Program-made: the position numbers and the translations under genes
Notes under the pieces: model-generated
What the model was told of the DNA's origin: nothing
Seen by the model: only the letters and a program-made list of their open reading frames with translations
Databases searched by the model: none
NCBI GenBank assembly: GCA_025201365.1
Contig: JAIXMF010000027.1
Location: 21,525 to 85,524, forward strand
Reading direction: 5' to 3'
Source of the DNA: Syncephalis plumigaleata
Lineage: Eukaryota > Zoopagomycota > Zoopagomycetes > Zoopagales > Piptocephalidaceae
DNA: 64,000 nucleotides
Shown here: positions 1 through 10,943 of the stretch, in pieces
How positions within the stretch are numbered: the first letter of the stretch is position 1
Layout of the letters: each line of letters opens with the position of its first letter

Positions 1-885
1 AATAGACGCACAGTCTTTTTCTCATTACGTTTAGGCAGATAACGTGTTAACACTACATATCATTAGTCAATATATGCTTATTTGATAGGATACTAGCATG
101 CTTACATTTACGTTTGTATACGAAATCCTTGCTGTATAATTCTGACTCGTCATGTTCCATTAGCAAGATGTGCCGATTCAAATAGGGGCACACTGCCAAT
201 CTCACTACTAGGCAATTCACCATGCTTTGTCAAATAGATGTGCGCGTATAATGATGCATTCTTTTGTACAGCCTAATAGTAAACGTAGTTAGAACATGTA
301 ACATCGTGTTATGTCTAGTAATACGCACATCTGAGAGTGATAGATTCATCGATACCATACGATCTTCATTCCAATGCCCAACGTGATAGAGTCACCTTTC
401 CATACAATGAACCGGTTGCATTAGAGAAATCCGTAAACTTTTCATTCTCATCCACATACACTAGTAAATCCTATATATCCATGTCATGCATTAGTAACTA
501 GTATATGTAATGAATATATAGATATTACCATTACTGTGCCATATGGCCATAGTGGTGCCGCGTGACTATAGCCAGTTATTGCCGTGTCATTGGTGACATT
601 AGCTTGTAGATTGGGTCCAGTAGATTGTTTGCCACTCGCTATAAAATCGCATTAATCTACATATTCAATATAAATGTACGTGGAATCTTACGTGAAAGTA
701 GTTGAATATCCAGTAGAAATCAGCATACGCAGCACCATACCAACCATTTTGTTGAATGGAGTATCTTGCTGTTGTTGCTGTTGCGGCTGTTCACCCTGTT
801 GTTGTTGTTCTGGTTGTGTACTGCCATTATCTTCGTTATTTTGCGTAGCAGGTGTTCGCCTGCGTATTGGTGTCTCCGTCATCAT
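1..885 (-). CDS. CLPTM1: CLPTM1-family membrane protein, N-terminal part (cut by window edge)
   Basis: CLPTM1-family proteins are multi-pass ER/plasma-membrane proteins, linked in animals to receptor trafficking and lipid scrambling. The start is the double Met at 885, followed by a Gln-rich stretch and a short hydrophobic segment. Exon 1 ends near 692 at a GTAAG donor. Later exons carry family hallmarks in order: a TAPLWPYGT-like segment near 555, DLLVYVDENEKFTDF near 440-475, a VWKGDSITLG-like segment, AVQKNASLYAHIYLTKHGE near 200-250, and LTRYLPKRNEKKTVR at 1-50, matching the conserved LTRYLP-KK region of human CLPTM1. The membrane domain lies beyond the window. Two frame jumps, near 414-419 and 376-381, each heal if one base is added to a short homopolymer, so the coding path is broken as given. 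Family call is firm; exon limits are approximate. Confidence 0.82.
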
Positions 886-1750
886 ACAAATAGTAAATAG
901 TAACTAATTGATCAGGCAGTAATTACAACAGAATGTATAGACTTGAATAGAAGAGTTGACATACAGAACAATCAAAGAAATAGGCCACTCAATGGGCACA
1001 CTCAAATCAGAATGTTTTGATTCATATTTTGGATATGACACGTCATGTCAATGTTTCTAGAACGATTATCAAAGCATAATCAATCGATTTTATTCATTTG
1101 AATATCATTATTGATAGCTGCAATATACAATTCTGAATATCTACTAGCTTACGCGTTAATAAACTACGTTAACCAGCAAGCAATGCTTCTTATCTATCAT
1201 TCCTTTTAGACTAACGTGTTAGCATTAACCAATTGAATGACAACCATCTGCTAGATTGAATCTACCAACATGATACATTTACAAATCGGTACATGACATC
1301 CAGTAAACATTGTAGAACAAAAACGTGGTTTTTCCTATTTGTTCGCAGGTTCACTCCTTGATGTGGTTATTCAAGCATAGTATTCAACATGAGATGAAGG
1401 ATATGGTTTGTATGAAACATGTCATCTGCTGAAAACGGGATGCTATCCTCTCACCCCCACGATGATGCCATTTTCTACTTTGCTTTTTTCCTCTGCTCGT
1501 TTTACTCCAATATCCTCCAAGCCTTTATGTGTTCCTGGCTATTCTATTACCAGTTTGCTGCAGCCGTTTCTTTAGCAACGAGCATGCCTTAACCAGCTCT
1601 TTCGTATATCCACTCCACTTTACTAACCTACTACGCTGTCACCTAACGATATTCACGACGTTTTGCTTGTCATAATTTGCATACAAGCTGTTCACACATA
1701 CAATACACAGTGCTTGTAGTTGCGAGTAGCTTCATTGATATACCAAAGTA
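886..1750. other. Intergenic region between divergent CLPTM1 and CorA genes
   Basis: No supported gene on either strand. It should hold both promoters. The right half, about 1450-1740, is pyrimidine-rich on the plus strand, like the leaders of other genes here. No TATA box can be assigned with confidence. Confidence 0.5.
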
Positions 1751-3819
1751 ATGTCGCAACCATTCCGTCCACCAGGCCCTATGGCGCAGGCATCCAATTT
1801 CTATAGACGCTATCCGGATCGATCGCGACCACCGAGTCCTGGCTCAATTAATAGTAGTGTAGATGGCACGACAGTACGAGCTGGTGGTTGCTCGCGCTGT
1901 CCTCATTGTATGCGAAATAATTCCATCCAGTTCCATCGCAACTACGTGCATCTGTATCAGCTATTCTGGATACTGCGCAAGTTCCCTCGCCTACTGGCTC
2001 ACCACATGCTAATCATGGCAGATATCACAATATCGATCATGTGATTTATCCGATCATACTGGAGAAGATAATTTCGGATATATTCCACAGGAAGATACGA
2101 TGGACGGTGGAGCAGATACCGTGACACCACTGCATCATCCATATCCGCAACTGTCCAGCATTCATGATCGTCTTCCTCCATGAATGAATCCATTACGGCA
2201 TATCACACGGAACCTATCATGCCATTAGGTGACATTCATCAGCATTCAAACACGACTGCGGGTAGTCAAGAACATACGATAGTGGCATTAGATACGAGAC
2301 GTCGTCCCGGTATAAACTTTGATGAACTACGCAAGATATTCGTCAAACCGGCAACCATCCTACCATCCTACCAGTCCATCTCCTCATTCACCATCATACT
2401 TGCGACGTAGCATGTCAGTGCTACGAAATCAGTAGTTCCATCGGTGCAGTATACACTGGTAATCGATTCTTTTCTATACACCATCTACGGGTGAGGTTAA
2501 TGGGACAAGCCTAGAGGATATAGGACTAGTATCTACGCAGATTGCAACGGGAAAGCAAGCTAGTCCTACACTGGCTGATATTATTCCCGAATGCAACACA
2601 GATACCGAGTCGGTGAATCATGACATGGATCCACCTAAGGAGAACAGCAACACATCAAAGAAAGAGCAAGACACATCATTTGATGACAAGCAAAAAGCGG
2701 CAGATCGATTTGCCAACTTGTTGTGCGAAGGACCATTCTGGATTGATGTCACATCACCGACCGACACGGAAATGCGTACACTTAGCAAGGTAGCTATGAC
2801 AAAGCAGCTAATCTATAATGACTATATAGTAACAATATCTGCGTAATTATTAGATATTCCGTATACATCCATTGACTGCCGAGGATATAATGACAGAGGA
2901 TACGCGTGAAAAGTGCGAACTATTCCGTAATTACTACTTCATATGTTTCCGTTCATTTGATGCCGATCCACACAGCGACACGTATCTAGAACCATTGTCG
3001 GTATTCACAGTGGTAATGCGTGAAGGCATATCTCATTCCATCATCGACCAACACCGCATGCACGTAATGTACTACGTCGTATTCGACAACTTACCGACTA
3101 TGTCACCATCTCGCCTGACTGGATCAACTATGCGTTGATTGATGATATAACCGATGCATTTGCACCATTGATAGGCAATCTACAATTGGAGTGGATAGTA
3201 TCGATGAACTAGTGCTTATTCTAAAGGAATCAGAACAGAGTGACATGCTACGTCGAATTGGACATGCTCGTAAAAAGGTCATGACAGCCATGCGATTACT
3301 AGGAGCAAAAGCCGATGTCATGCGTGGTCTCATCAAACGATGCGATGATCGAGTGGGCGGTGAGATTGGCCTATATCTCGGTGATATTCAAGGTAAGTAT
3401 CATAATATAGATGTTGACGTTGATACTAATTGTTATTGTAGATCATCTTATTACTATGTTACAAAATGTTGCCCACTATGAAAAGATTATCGCACGAGCA
3501 CATAGCAACTATCTCGCACAAATCAGCATAGAATTAACACAGTCATCCAATCTGACCAATGATGTCATGACCAAATTAACCGTGCTTGGTACTATACTCG
3601 TACCGATGAATGTAGTCACAGGTATGTATATCCTATAAATAATAGAATGCAATGTATATCTAATATCTATCTATCTATCTAATAGGTTTATGGGGTATGA
3701 ACGTGGAAGTGCCTGGCAGCAAAGCAGAAGGACTTGCATGGTTCTTTGGCATTATAGGCGGCATGACACTAATAGGCATCATTTCATACATTTACATGCG
3801 ACGAAATAAAGTACTCTAG
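1751..3819 (+). CDS. CorA/MNR2/ALR-type magnesium transporter (reading frame broken)
   Basis: Likely a divalent-metal (Mg2+) channel of the fungal MNR2/ALR branch of CorA, acting in the vacuolar or plasma membrane. The C-terminal half is clear: FWIDVTSPTDTEM near 2740, HPLTAEDIMTEDTREKCE near 2865-2915, a long helical region at 3190-3390, then two membrane segments flanking the diagnostic GMN motif (3694-3702, in a GLWGMNVEVPG context). Introns 3393-3441 and 3622-3685 splice cleanly in phase. The Ser/Pro-rich N-terminal cytoplasmic part from Met 1751 changes frame several times between about 1950 and 2500. Further jumps lie near 3030 and 3190 (GAGTGG where conservation wants one more G). Stop TAG is at 3817-3819. 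Either this copy is decayed or the sequence carries indel errors; conserved residues in all frames favour errors. Confidence 0.85.
3694..3702 (+). other. CorA signature GMN motif
   Basis: GGT ATG AAC encodes Gly-Met-Asn, the near-invariant selectivity-loop motif of CorA/ALR/MRS2 magnesium channels, right after the first membrane segment and just 3' of the last intron. Confidence 0.9.
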
Positions 3820-3878
3820 CTATAGATTAATATAAATTATTTATTAAATAAACATTGATTATTATATATAGGTGATCA

Positions 3879-5275
3879 TTACAATGTTTTATCATTCCAA
3901 CGAGCCACTTGAACTTTAAACGCATCTCTAGGATGTTGGATCAGCATGCCAGTACGCACGAGTAATTGTACGTGTGGTGGCCAGTAATTGTGTTTACGTA
4001 AATCGATTACCGTTCCTTCTTTGTTACTCATTATGATCTGTAATAGTGTGTGCACGATTAGTTGATTATGAATGATAGGATGCATTGCATTACCTCGATT
4101 AACGTAAATAGATCATGTGATGGTGGTATATCCGTATTATTGCGTAGCTTACTTGACAGGGAAAGCGCTCCATAATGAATTCCCGTATCTCTTTGTATAG
4201 ATTATTGTGCTCCTGTTCAAGACGTACATTTCTTCATTTTGCCTACAATTCCGTATGAATTATCGAATACTGTGTGTGATTTATATATCATTTACTTACG
4301 CATTCTCTATGTCCTGCTTACTTGGATGTAAAGTACTCTCGACTTGAGCAAGCTTGTTATTTAATATATCTGTAAGATTCACTGCTTCTTCAAGTAGCTG
4401 TGTGTCTCTGATTGCATTGTGATTGGTTAGTAGAGAGAGAGGGAGCGGTACAACATTAAATGACTAGACTACTATTATTACCGTGATATACTATCTTCAA
4501 GTGCTGCTCGTTCCTGCTCCAACTGCCTCATTGTTTGACGAAGTTGCTTAGCAGTTTCTGTCAGTATTTCAGTGTTATCAACTCGGCTACACCATTATTA
4601 TATCCTCATTCATGTAGAGTTCTACCGATAGACAATGGTCAATAGATAGATCTATAAGCAAATAAAACATAATAGCCTACCCTTTTCCCGTTCCCTATTT
4701 TCTATGTCAAGCCACTTGTCTTCCTCTAATAGTAAACGCTCACGCTATCATTATAATTGATATGATTAGCTATCAAGTAGGCAGTTGATAATGGATCATT
4801 CTACTTGCTAGTTGAAGTGTTTCATACTCGGCAGCGGTAAGGTTACTACATCTTCACTGGAGGATTTCAACGCGCCCAATATCTATCATGGATAGTACAA
4901 AGTTAACCTTACTCAAGAATATTAAATAACAAACCGAATTGGTTGGACTTGACCCATTAGTCCATTCATCAGATGATGTTTGCGTGCAGTTGTAGTATCG
5001 CTAATGTCATTGTGTATACTACTCTTTGAACTGTCGGCCGTGCTTACCGACAACACAAGCGATCTAGATGCATCATAATCGCTCATATCAGATACAGATG
5101 GCTTTATAGACGATGCAAGCATCGATAGATCGTTGTTTTCCTCGCTGATACGCGGTTGCACTATCATTAATCTACGACGAAATCCTTTCAATTTAGCCAT
5201 ATTCAGCTTATTATCCAGCTTTACTGTATTATCATTTAGTGTAGTAGCCTCACGCAACAACCTTCTAGGCGTCAT
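3879..5275 (-). CDS. CENP-K (Sim4)-like kinetochore protein
   Basis: CENP-K belongs to the inner kinetochore CCAN (CENP-H/I/K). The last exon (about 4050-3879) ends in a WPPHVQLLVRTGMLIQHPRDA segment that matches the conserved CENP-K tail (WPPYVELLLRxGIALRHPED). Upstream small exons encode coiled coil: RERLLLEEDKWLDIENRERE near 4685-4740, LTETAKQLRQTMRQLEQERA near 4500-4580, DTQLLEEAVNLTDILNNKL near 4330-4400, and EHNNLYKEIREFIMERFP near 4170-4225. The first exon (5275 to about 4922) is Ser/Thr-rich with a basic RRRL patch. A Met at 5310 joins this frame only if one base is missing near 5285, so the start may be there. The 3' end is 59 nt from the convergent CorA stop. Call rests mainly on the C-terminal motif and coiled coils. 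Confidence 0.62.
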
Positions 5276-5310
5276 TGGTGAGGTAATTGCTTGTTGTGTG
5301 GTTGTGCCAT

Positions 5311-5494
5311 AGTGTAAATAGAACAGCACTATTGAATAGTAAAACACGAATGAGATAGGATAGCACGCTTCAATAAATGGTTGTGCTTTGTTCAAATGGA
5401 TTGAATCATATTAGATCACATGGTATGAGCAATGAAATGATCAACTAGCTCGTTTTTATTTTTATTTTTTGTTTTTAATCTTTCTTCATACGCA
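5311..5494. promoter_or_regulatory. Putative bidirectional promoter, CENP-K-like / SPOUT1
   Basis: This stretch of fewer than 190 bp separates two divergent starts. It contains a T-rich run (about 5448-5480) on the side of the SPOUT1 gene. No other gene fits, so both promoters must lie here or extend into the leaders. Confidence 0.5.
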
Positions 5495-7151
5495 ATGGGT
5501 AAACATCAAAAGAATTCAGTAGGTACATGTCATTCAATAGAGGCACAAGCTAATAAGTGCACGTATTAATTAGCGAGACACGCGTAAACCACGTCGTAAT
5601 GAGCCACACCATGGTAAATCACGACCTGAACACCATCCATCGTATGTATCTCCTACGGGACCGTCAGTGGAAGAGGAATGGGGCGACGGTATAGGACGTA
5701 GCTGGACTGTATCCGTAGCACTGCCCGGCTCCATTGTGGATAATGCGCAGTCGGTGGAATTACGTACCTATTTGGTGGGTCAGGTAAGTTACTACGCCAT
5801 GGATATAGTAGAGAGATGTGTATGTCGTTAACTTGTCTGTGTAGATTGGACGAGCGTTGGCGGTATTCAATATTGATGAAGTAGTGGTATATGATGACTG
5901 TGCTCAACTGGATACGGCAGGCAAACCATTAGAGGGCGAGTTTCGCGGTGCTGGCAAACGATCCTCCTCTGAAGCCAATGTGTTTATGGCTCGATTATTG
6001 CAATATCTAGAAACACCGCAGTAAGTTGCTATTGTTGTTACTGTGCTTCTTCCTTGAATAGATTGACTCATGTGTTATTACTAGATATCTACGAAGAGAA
6101 CTATTCCCAGTACATAAAGATCTTCAATATGCAGGTGAGATGTTATGGTCATAGTATAGATGATTCGTTTATTCATTCTGTACTTGCTATCAGGTTTACT
6201 TAATCCACTTGATTGTCCACATCATTTACGTGCTCGTGCTGTATCACGATGGCGTGAGGCTGTTGTACTGGATCGACCAATAAAACCCGGTGAGGGTTCA
6301 CTAGTCAATGCAGGTATGCGAAATGTAAGTAATCTTGTCGTATTGTAACTATGTCTCTTCTGTTCATTTTTACTAATTGCTTCAAATGATCTATAGGAGG
6401 TACGCATTGATCGAGCACTTAAACCAGGAGTTAGGGTTACGGTTGAATTGAGTAAAGCAACAAGAGGTAAATTGCAATTTGTTACTACAATGGTGATGAT
6501 CAACTACTAAATGACCATTGTGTCCTTCGTATAGATCCATTCTCTGCTTATCCAAAGGGCATTGTAGTGTCGCCAAAAGTACCTCGTAAAACTGCCGGTG
6601 TATACTGGGGCTATCGTACTCGTATTGCTGGATCCATTGGTAAAGTGTTTAGTGAATGTCCTTTCGATGTAAGTAATGCTGAGTCTATATAATTTAACTT
6701 GATATTTACCATATGTTGCATGATGAAGGGTGGCTATGACTGCACCATGGGTACATCAGAGCGTGGACGTAATATCGATGAAGTAACCGCGGAACTAGCA
6801 CCATTCAAGTAATAACAATATGACATATATTATAGATATTCATTTATTTAATACTTATTTGTTTATTCGTGATAGACATCTTCTAATCGTATTTGGTGGA
6901 TTGGCGGGTATTGAAACGGCAGTAGATGCCGATCAACAAATCACATGTCCAGGAGAAGATGCGGGATCAATGTTCACCTACTGGGTCAATACATGTCCAC
7001 GTCAAGGTAGTCGTACTATTCGAACTGAGGTAAGCTTTTACATTATGAATGTATGTGATTACTCATATTTATCATCATTGATTAGGAGGCTATCCTTATT
7101 ACTATGTCGACGTTAAGACCGGCCATCTTGGCTAAAGGTCAATCCAATTAG
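5495..7151 (+). CDS. SPOUT1: SPOUT1/C9orf114-type SPOUT methyltransferase (CENP-32 family)
   Basis: A SPOUT-fold, SAM-dependent RNA methyltransferase; the human member (CENP-32) acts at the spindle and methylates rRNA. Start Met 5495 opens an 8-codon exon (MGKHQKNS) spliced over 5519-5573 to RDTRKPRRNEP, giving a basic N terminus. Later exons keep frame: SWTVSVALPGSIVDNAQS, ELRTYLVGQ, FNIDEVVVYDD, SSSEANVFMARLLQYLETPQ, LFPVHKDLQYAGLLNPLDCP, HHLRARAVSRWREAVV, ALKPGVRVTVEL, and the cofactor-binding end GYDCTMGTSERG, LIVFGGLAGIE, GSMFTYWVNTCPRQGSRTIR. The last exon begins after the intron ending at 7085 and stops at TAG 7149-7151. About nine introns, all in phase, no frame break. Confidence 0.88.
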
Positions 7152-7832
7152 ATAGATATAAACATGAACTTAATTGACTAATTGACAATACATATCTAAT
7201 GCTTTCTTATTACATATTAATGATTTGCTACTATCTCTATGCTTACAAATATCTGTATCACATGTACACAGCCATGTGATTATGTAGCGATATACCTGTG
7301 ATGTTCGCGTGTATGTAGATACCTCATAATGATGATGGTAAATACTAGATTCAATAGACATTAATCCAGAATATCAATTTGTATGAATAATAGCCATGTA
7401 ATAAACATATATATGTCATGTTTTTTTTATTCATATATATGTCATGTACATGGCAACAAGTTGATTTATTACGATTACAACCTATTCATTAATGCTTACT
7501 ATAATTATTCTATGATTACTCTCTAGCTGATATTTATACGCCATCTATTTACTATTAAAGCAATCTCATGAATAGATATCATGCATGATAACGTGAATAT
7601 TAATACAGAGATGCAAACATGTATACAGGTGTGTACCTGTAATGTGTGTTCGCGTGTGTGTGTGTGTGTGTGTGTGGACGTGTGCTGTGTGAATTCAATA
7701 AAGCATGATCGCGATTCTTGTAGATAAATACTAAAATAGCGCACCCAGTATTATTTTTCTTCATCTCTTATTCCCCCTACTCAATCACTTGTATTCGAAC
7801 TTGATCTTTGCAATCATAGCAGCACTGTAACT
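7152..7832. other. Intergenic region with microsatellite and small hairpin
   Basis: About 680 bp without a supported gene. It holds a (GT)n run at about 7654-7674, two direct copies of a 16-bp ATATATGTCATG-containing unit (7406-7421 and 7432-7447), and an outer inverted pair GCCATGTA (7393-7400) / TACATGGC (7447-7454). The RCHY1 promoter is expected in the last 150 bp, where a CT-rich patch lies. Confidence 0.5.
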
Positions 7833-9687
7833 ATGGACGTAGAAACACAACAATTGGAGGAAGCTTATGGCGAAATGCTAGATCAGCTAGAGACTAGCAC
7901 AACATCGTTATCTCAGATGACTACTACTACGACGACAACTACTACGGTGAACGGCGTTACTACAACTACCACGACAACAACGAGTGCACCAACTGCCGCT
8001 GTCGCTGATACTACAACAGATAGTACGGGTGTGGCATCGAGTAGTAATCAAGTAGCACCTACTACAGAAGAGGAAGAAGACGACGAAGACGAAGAGGAAG
8101 AGGAAGAAACAGCTACTTCTAGCAATGAAGCAGCAGATAATAGTGCAGTACCACCAGAGATTAATGAGGAGGCACAGAATGAATTACGTCGACAAATTCT
8201 AAGTATTCAAAATGATAGCGATATACCACCATCGGAAAAAGCAAAACGCATACAGGTAATTCATTATGTAGTTAAATGATCATAGTTTGTAACTGAATAT
8301 TCCTCTATGATAATAGCAACTCATGTCTGCTGGATGGGAAGCAGCAAGGAAACGCGAACGGGAAGAACGTCGAAAAGCAGCGGGCATTGATGAGACAGCA
8401 ACAGAAGTCGAATTAAGCGGCCGTATACCAGATAATGCACCACCCACACAGGCTGATCTACAACCTAGCTTTCATGTAATGAATAACAAATAGAGTGGGA
8501 TAGCAATATTGTATTGACATTTAGTTATTAGAATGAATTACAAAATATATACGGCTGTAAGCATTATCAACGCGGTGTCAAGTTAAAGGCCAACTGCTGC
8601 GGTCGATGGTTCCCCTGTCGATTCTGTCATGATGATGTATGCGATCATAATATTGTTCGGTAAGTGAGCATGTACTTATTAGATCTATATATATATATAT
8701 ATATAAATGACACATAGATACTAATGGGTGCCACAATGATCGGTGTAGACGTGATACAAAGTTCATGATGTGCATGCGGTGTAAACTTGTTCAACCCGCG
8801 GCACAAGATTGCGCTAATAGTGATTGTGGTGTTCGTGTTGCACGCTACTACTGCGATACGTGTAAACTATGGGATGACAATCCATCACGCTCCATTTACC
8901 ATTGTGATAAATGTGGTATATGTCGATTGGGACAAGGATTGGGACATGATTACTTCCATTGCGAAAAGTGCAATGTCTGTATGGCGATTAGTCTACGTGG
9001 CAAGCATCGATGTATCGAGCGTAATCTCGAGTGCGACTGTCCCATCTGTGGTGAATATCTATTTACATCCACAAGCACAGTGATCTTTATGGTAAGTTGT
9101 AGTAAGATGCAACTAGTTTATTAATTACTAATATGAATGAATCTATGAATGAATAGCGTTGTGGTCACTGTATTCATCTCAAGTGTCATGAACAGCATTT
9201 ACGTACGAGTTATCAATGTCCCACTTGTTGGAAATCACTTGCCGATATGACTGATTACTTTGCACGTATTGATAGTGTTCTGGGACAACAACAAATGCCA
9301 CAAGAATATGCAAGATTCGTTTCACTAGTACTATGCAATGATTGTGAACGACGTGGCTATGCGAAATTCCACTTTTTATATCATAAATGCGCGCATTGTG
9401 GATCATACAACACGAAAGTACTAAGTACACTACAACGAGAGGAAATGGATCCATCTATACCCGAGTCTAGTGTAGATACACCACGCTATCGAGGTACAGG
9501 ATTATCGGGTAGTGAAGAGGATGACGATGACGATGACGATGAGAATGACGAAGATGTAAGCAATAATGAGAGTGAAGACGACGAAGAGGAAGACGAAGAC
9601 GAGGAAGAGATAGAAATGGATACATCACATACGCTAGAAGATGAGGCGTCATTAACAGAAACAGAAGATGATCCAGAGTTGGATTAA
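7833..9687 (+). CDS. RCHY1: RCHY1/PIRH2-type CHY and RING zinc-finger E3 ubiquitin ligase
   Basis: Likely an E3 ubiquitin-protein ligase. Five exons splice in phase: 7833-8255, 8317-8475, 8532-8659, 8749-9091, 9157-9687. The N terminus is unusual: a Thr-rich stretch (residues about 30-65) and an acidic run (about 80-95). It is followed by a CHY zinc finger (YGCKHYQRG, CCGRWFPCRFCHDDVCDH), a CTCHY finger (MCMRCKLVQPAAQDC through HYFHCEKCNVCM-type pairs), a RING-H2 (CDCPICGEYLF, then RCGHCIHLKCHEQHL and CPTC), and a rubredoxin-like zinc ribbon (CNDCERRG, HKCAHCGSYNT). The tail is very acidic (Asp/Glu-rich, from about 9510). All zinc ligands expected for RCHY1 are visible. Animal RCHY1 lacks the long Thr and acid extensions. 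Confidence 0.9.
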
Positions 9688-10378
9688 TTACTAATCAGAT
9701 AAAACTACAGTGTTTTTCCATCCAATTTGCGCATTTATCCTTTAACATTTGCTGTTTATTAATAAATAGATTTGCACAATTGTTAACACCATTATCGCAT
9801 TGCTATTATTATTGAGTAGTTGTCATTGCCCTAGCAGTTGAGTGAGATGCTAATGATTGTAATATCATGTATTACAATTAGTGATAATTAATAATAGACA
9901 TGTTAATAAAACTTACATACCTTGAATGCAAAGTGATACCAATTACGGATAAGTTATTTCTTGTTGCTTAGTTCCTCGTTGTTGCACTGATCCTCCTTTT
10001 CTTGAACATCTTAAGGTAGCAACACTTTGATGAAATATATCTAGAGGTATACATAATCCTTTCTGAGATGCGCTCCTTATTGCTCATTATTACCCCCAAC
10101 CATTCCTGCATCATGATATTGGTATCTATGTTGGTATTACAGCCATGTCCCTTCAACACTCACCATAGTTCAATATTGATTCCTATATGCATTATCCACT
10201 ATAAATATGGGTCCTATTTTGTACGAATTGAATAAACTTATCTTCACCTTCCAGTTCAATCGTCCCTATTACACTCTACTCACACTACCTTATTGTATAT
10301 CGCCTACACATTGTGCTTGAGCAAATCGAGCAACCATAGCTCCCACACTATCAATGAGAAAGTGTCCTACTACTTGTC
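9688..10378. other. Intergenic region containing dispersed repeat copy 1
   Basis: About 690 bp between RCHY1 and the small unknown gene. Apart from the 100-bp repeat near its left end, I see no gene. The right 180 bp is CT-rich on the plus strand and may be promoter or leader. Confidence 0.5.
9749..9850 (+). repeat. Dispersed ~100-bp repeat, copy 1
   Basis: This segment starts with TTGCTGTTTATTAATAAATA and matches 61482-61583 in the same orientation with about 7 differences in 101 positions (counted by eye). Similarity stops abruptly on both sides. It does not encode a protein and no terminal inverted repeats are evident. It lies about 60 bp past the RCHY1 stop. Confidence 0.75.
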
Positions 10379-10862
10379 ATGATCCCTTACGGTAAGTATA
10401 CCTCATTACAACTTGATATTTATTACAATATACTAACTCATTATTCTATTAGATGCACACATCGAAACAATGATTAAGAGGACATGCAAGTTAAAGGATT
10501 CGAGTATCGCTTGTGGAATCGGGGTTATGGTTGCTCGTCTGGATTTCATTCAAATCACCAACTGCCTTCGTAGTGGAACCGATGTTCCAACACACCCTCA
10601 TCCAAGTGTCGTTGCTTCCAATCATTCAAGACAAGGAGGACAAGGACATCGAGGAACCAAACAACAAATAACAAATTACCGGGGTTGTATCGTCAACCAC
10701 CTCAGTTCTTCTCCAGAGGGGGCTGGGAAACAGAATGCAGGGGGCTCAAAAGGCCGGTAAGTGTTAACATCATCATTATTTATTCGTAATAACAGAAAGC
10801 TAACTGCGCAAATTGGATGGAAAAAGCCTGTAAAAGATACGAAAGTGCATCGTATCCAATAA
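10379..10862 (+). CDS. Small basic hypothetical protein, spliced
   Basis: I do not recognise this protein. Three exons join in one open frame with good splice sites: 10379-10391 (MIPYD), 10453-10756, 10796-10862, stop TAA 10860-10862, about 127 residues. It is rich in Ser, Gly, Lys, Arg and His, with several Cys in the first half and a QQITNYRG segment, and ends in GWKKPVKDTKVHRIQ. There is no signal peptide or membrane segment. It lies on the same strand as UTP13, only about 80 bp upstream of that gene's start. The neat phase across both introns supports a real transcript, but another frame of exon 2 is also open for a stretch, so the protein sequence is uncertain. Confidence 0.4.
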
Positions 10863-10943
10863 AGTGATGTGATATAAAAAAAGAAAAATAAATGTTTTTT
10901 CTTCTTCGTTTAATTGTCACTCTTACTTTTTTCCATATTCACT

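Noticed and set aside
3667-3685. ATCT tandem run as a separate repeat element
   Set aside because: It is a short run inside the last CorA intron and splices out cleanly; not worth a separate annotation.
1751-3819. CorA gene as a confirmed pseudogene
   Set aside because: Conserved residues continue across every frame change and the GMN region is perfect, which fits indel errors better than decay; left as broken but not called a pseudogene.
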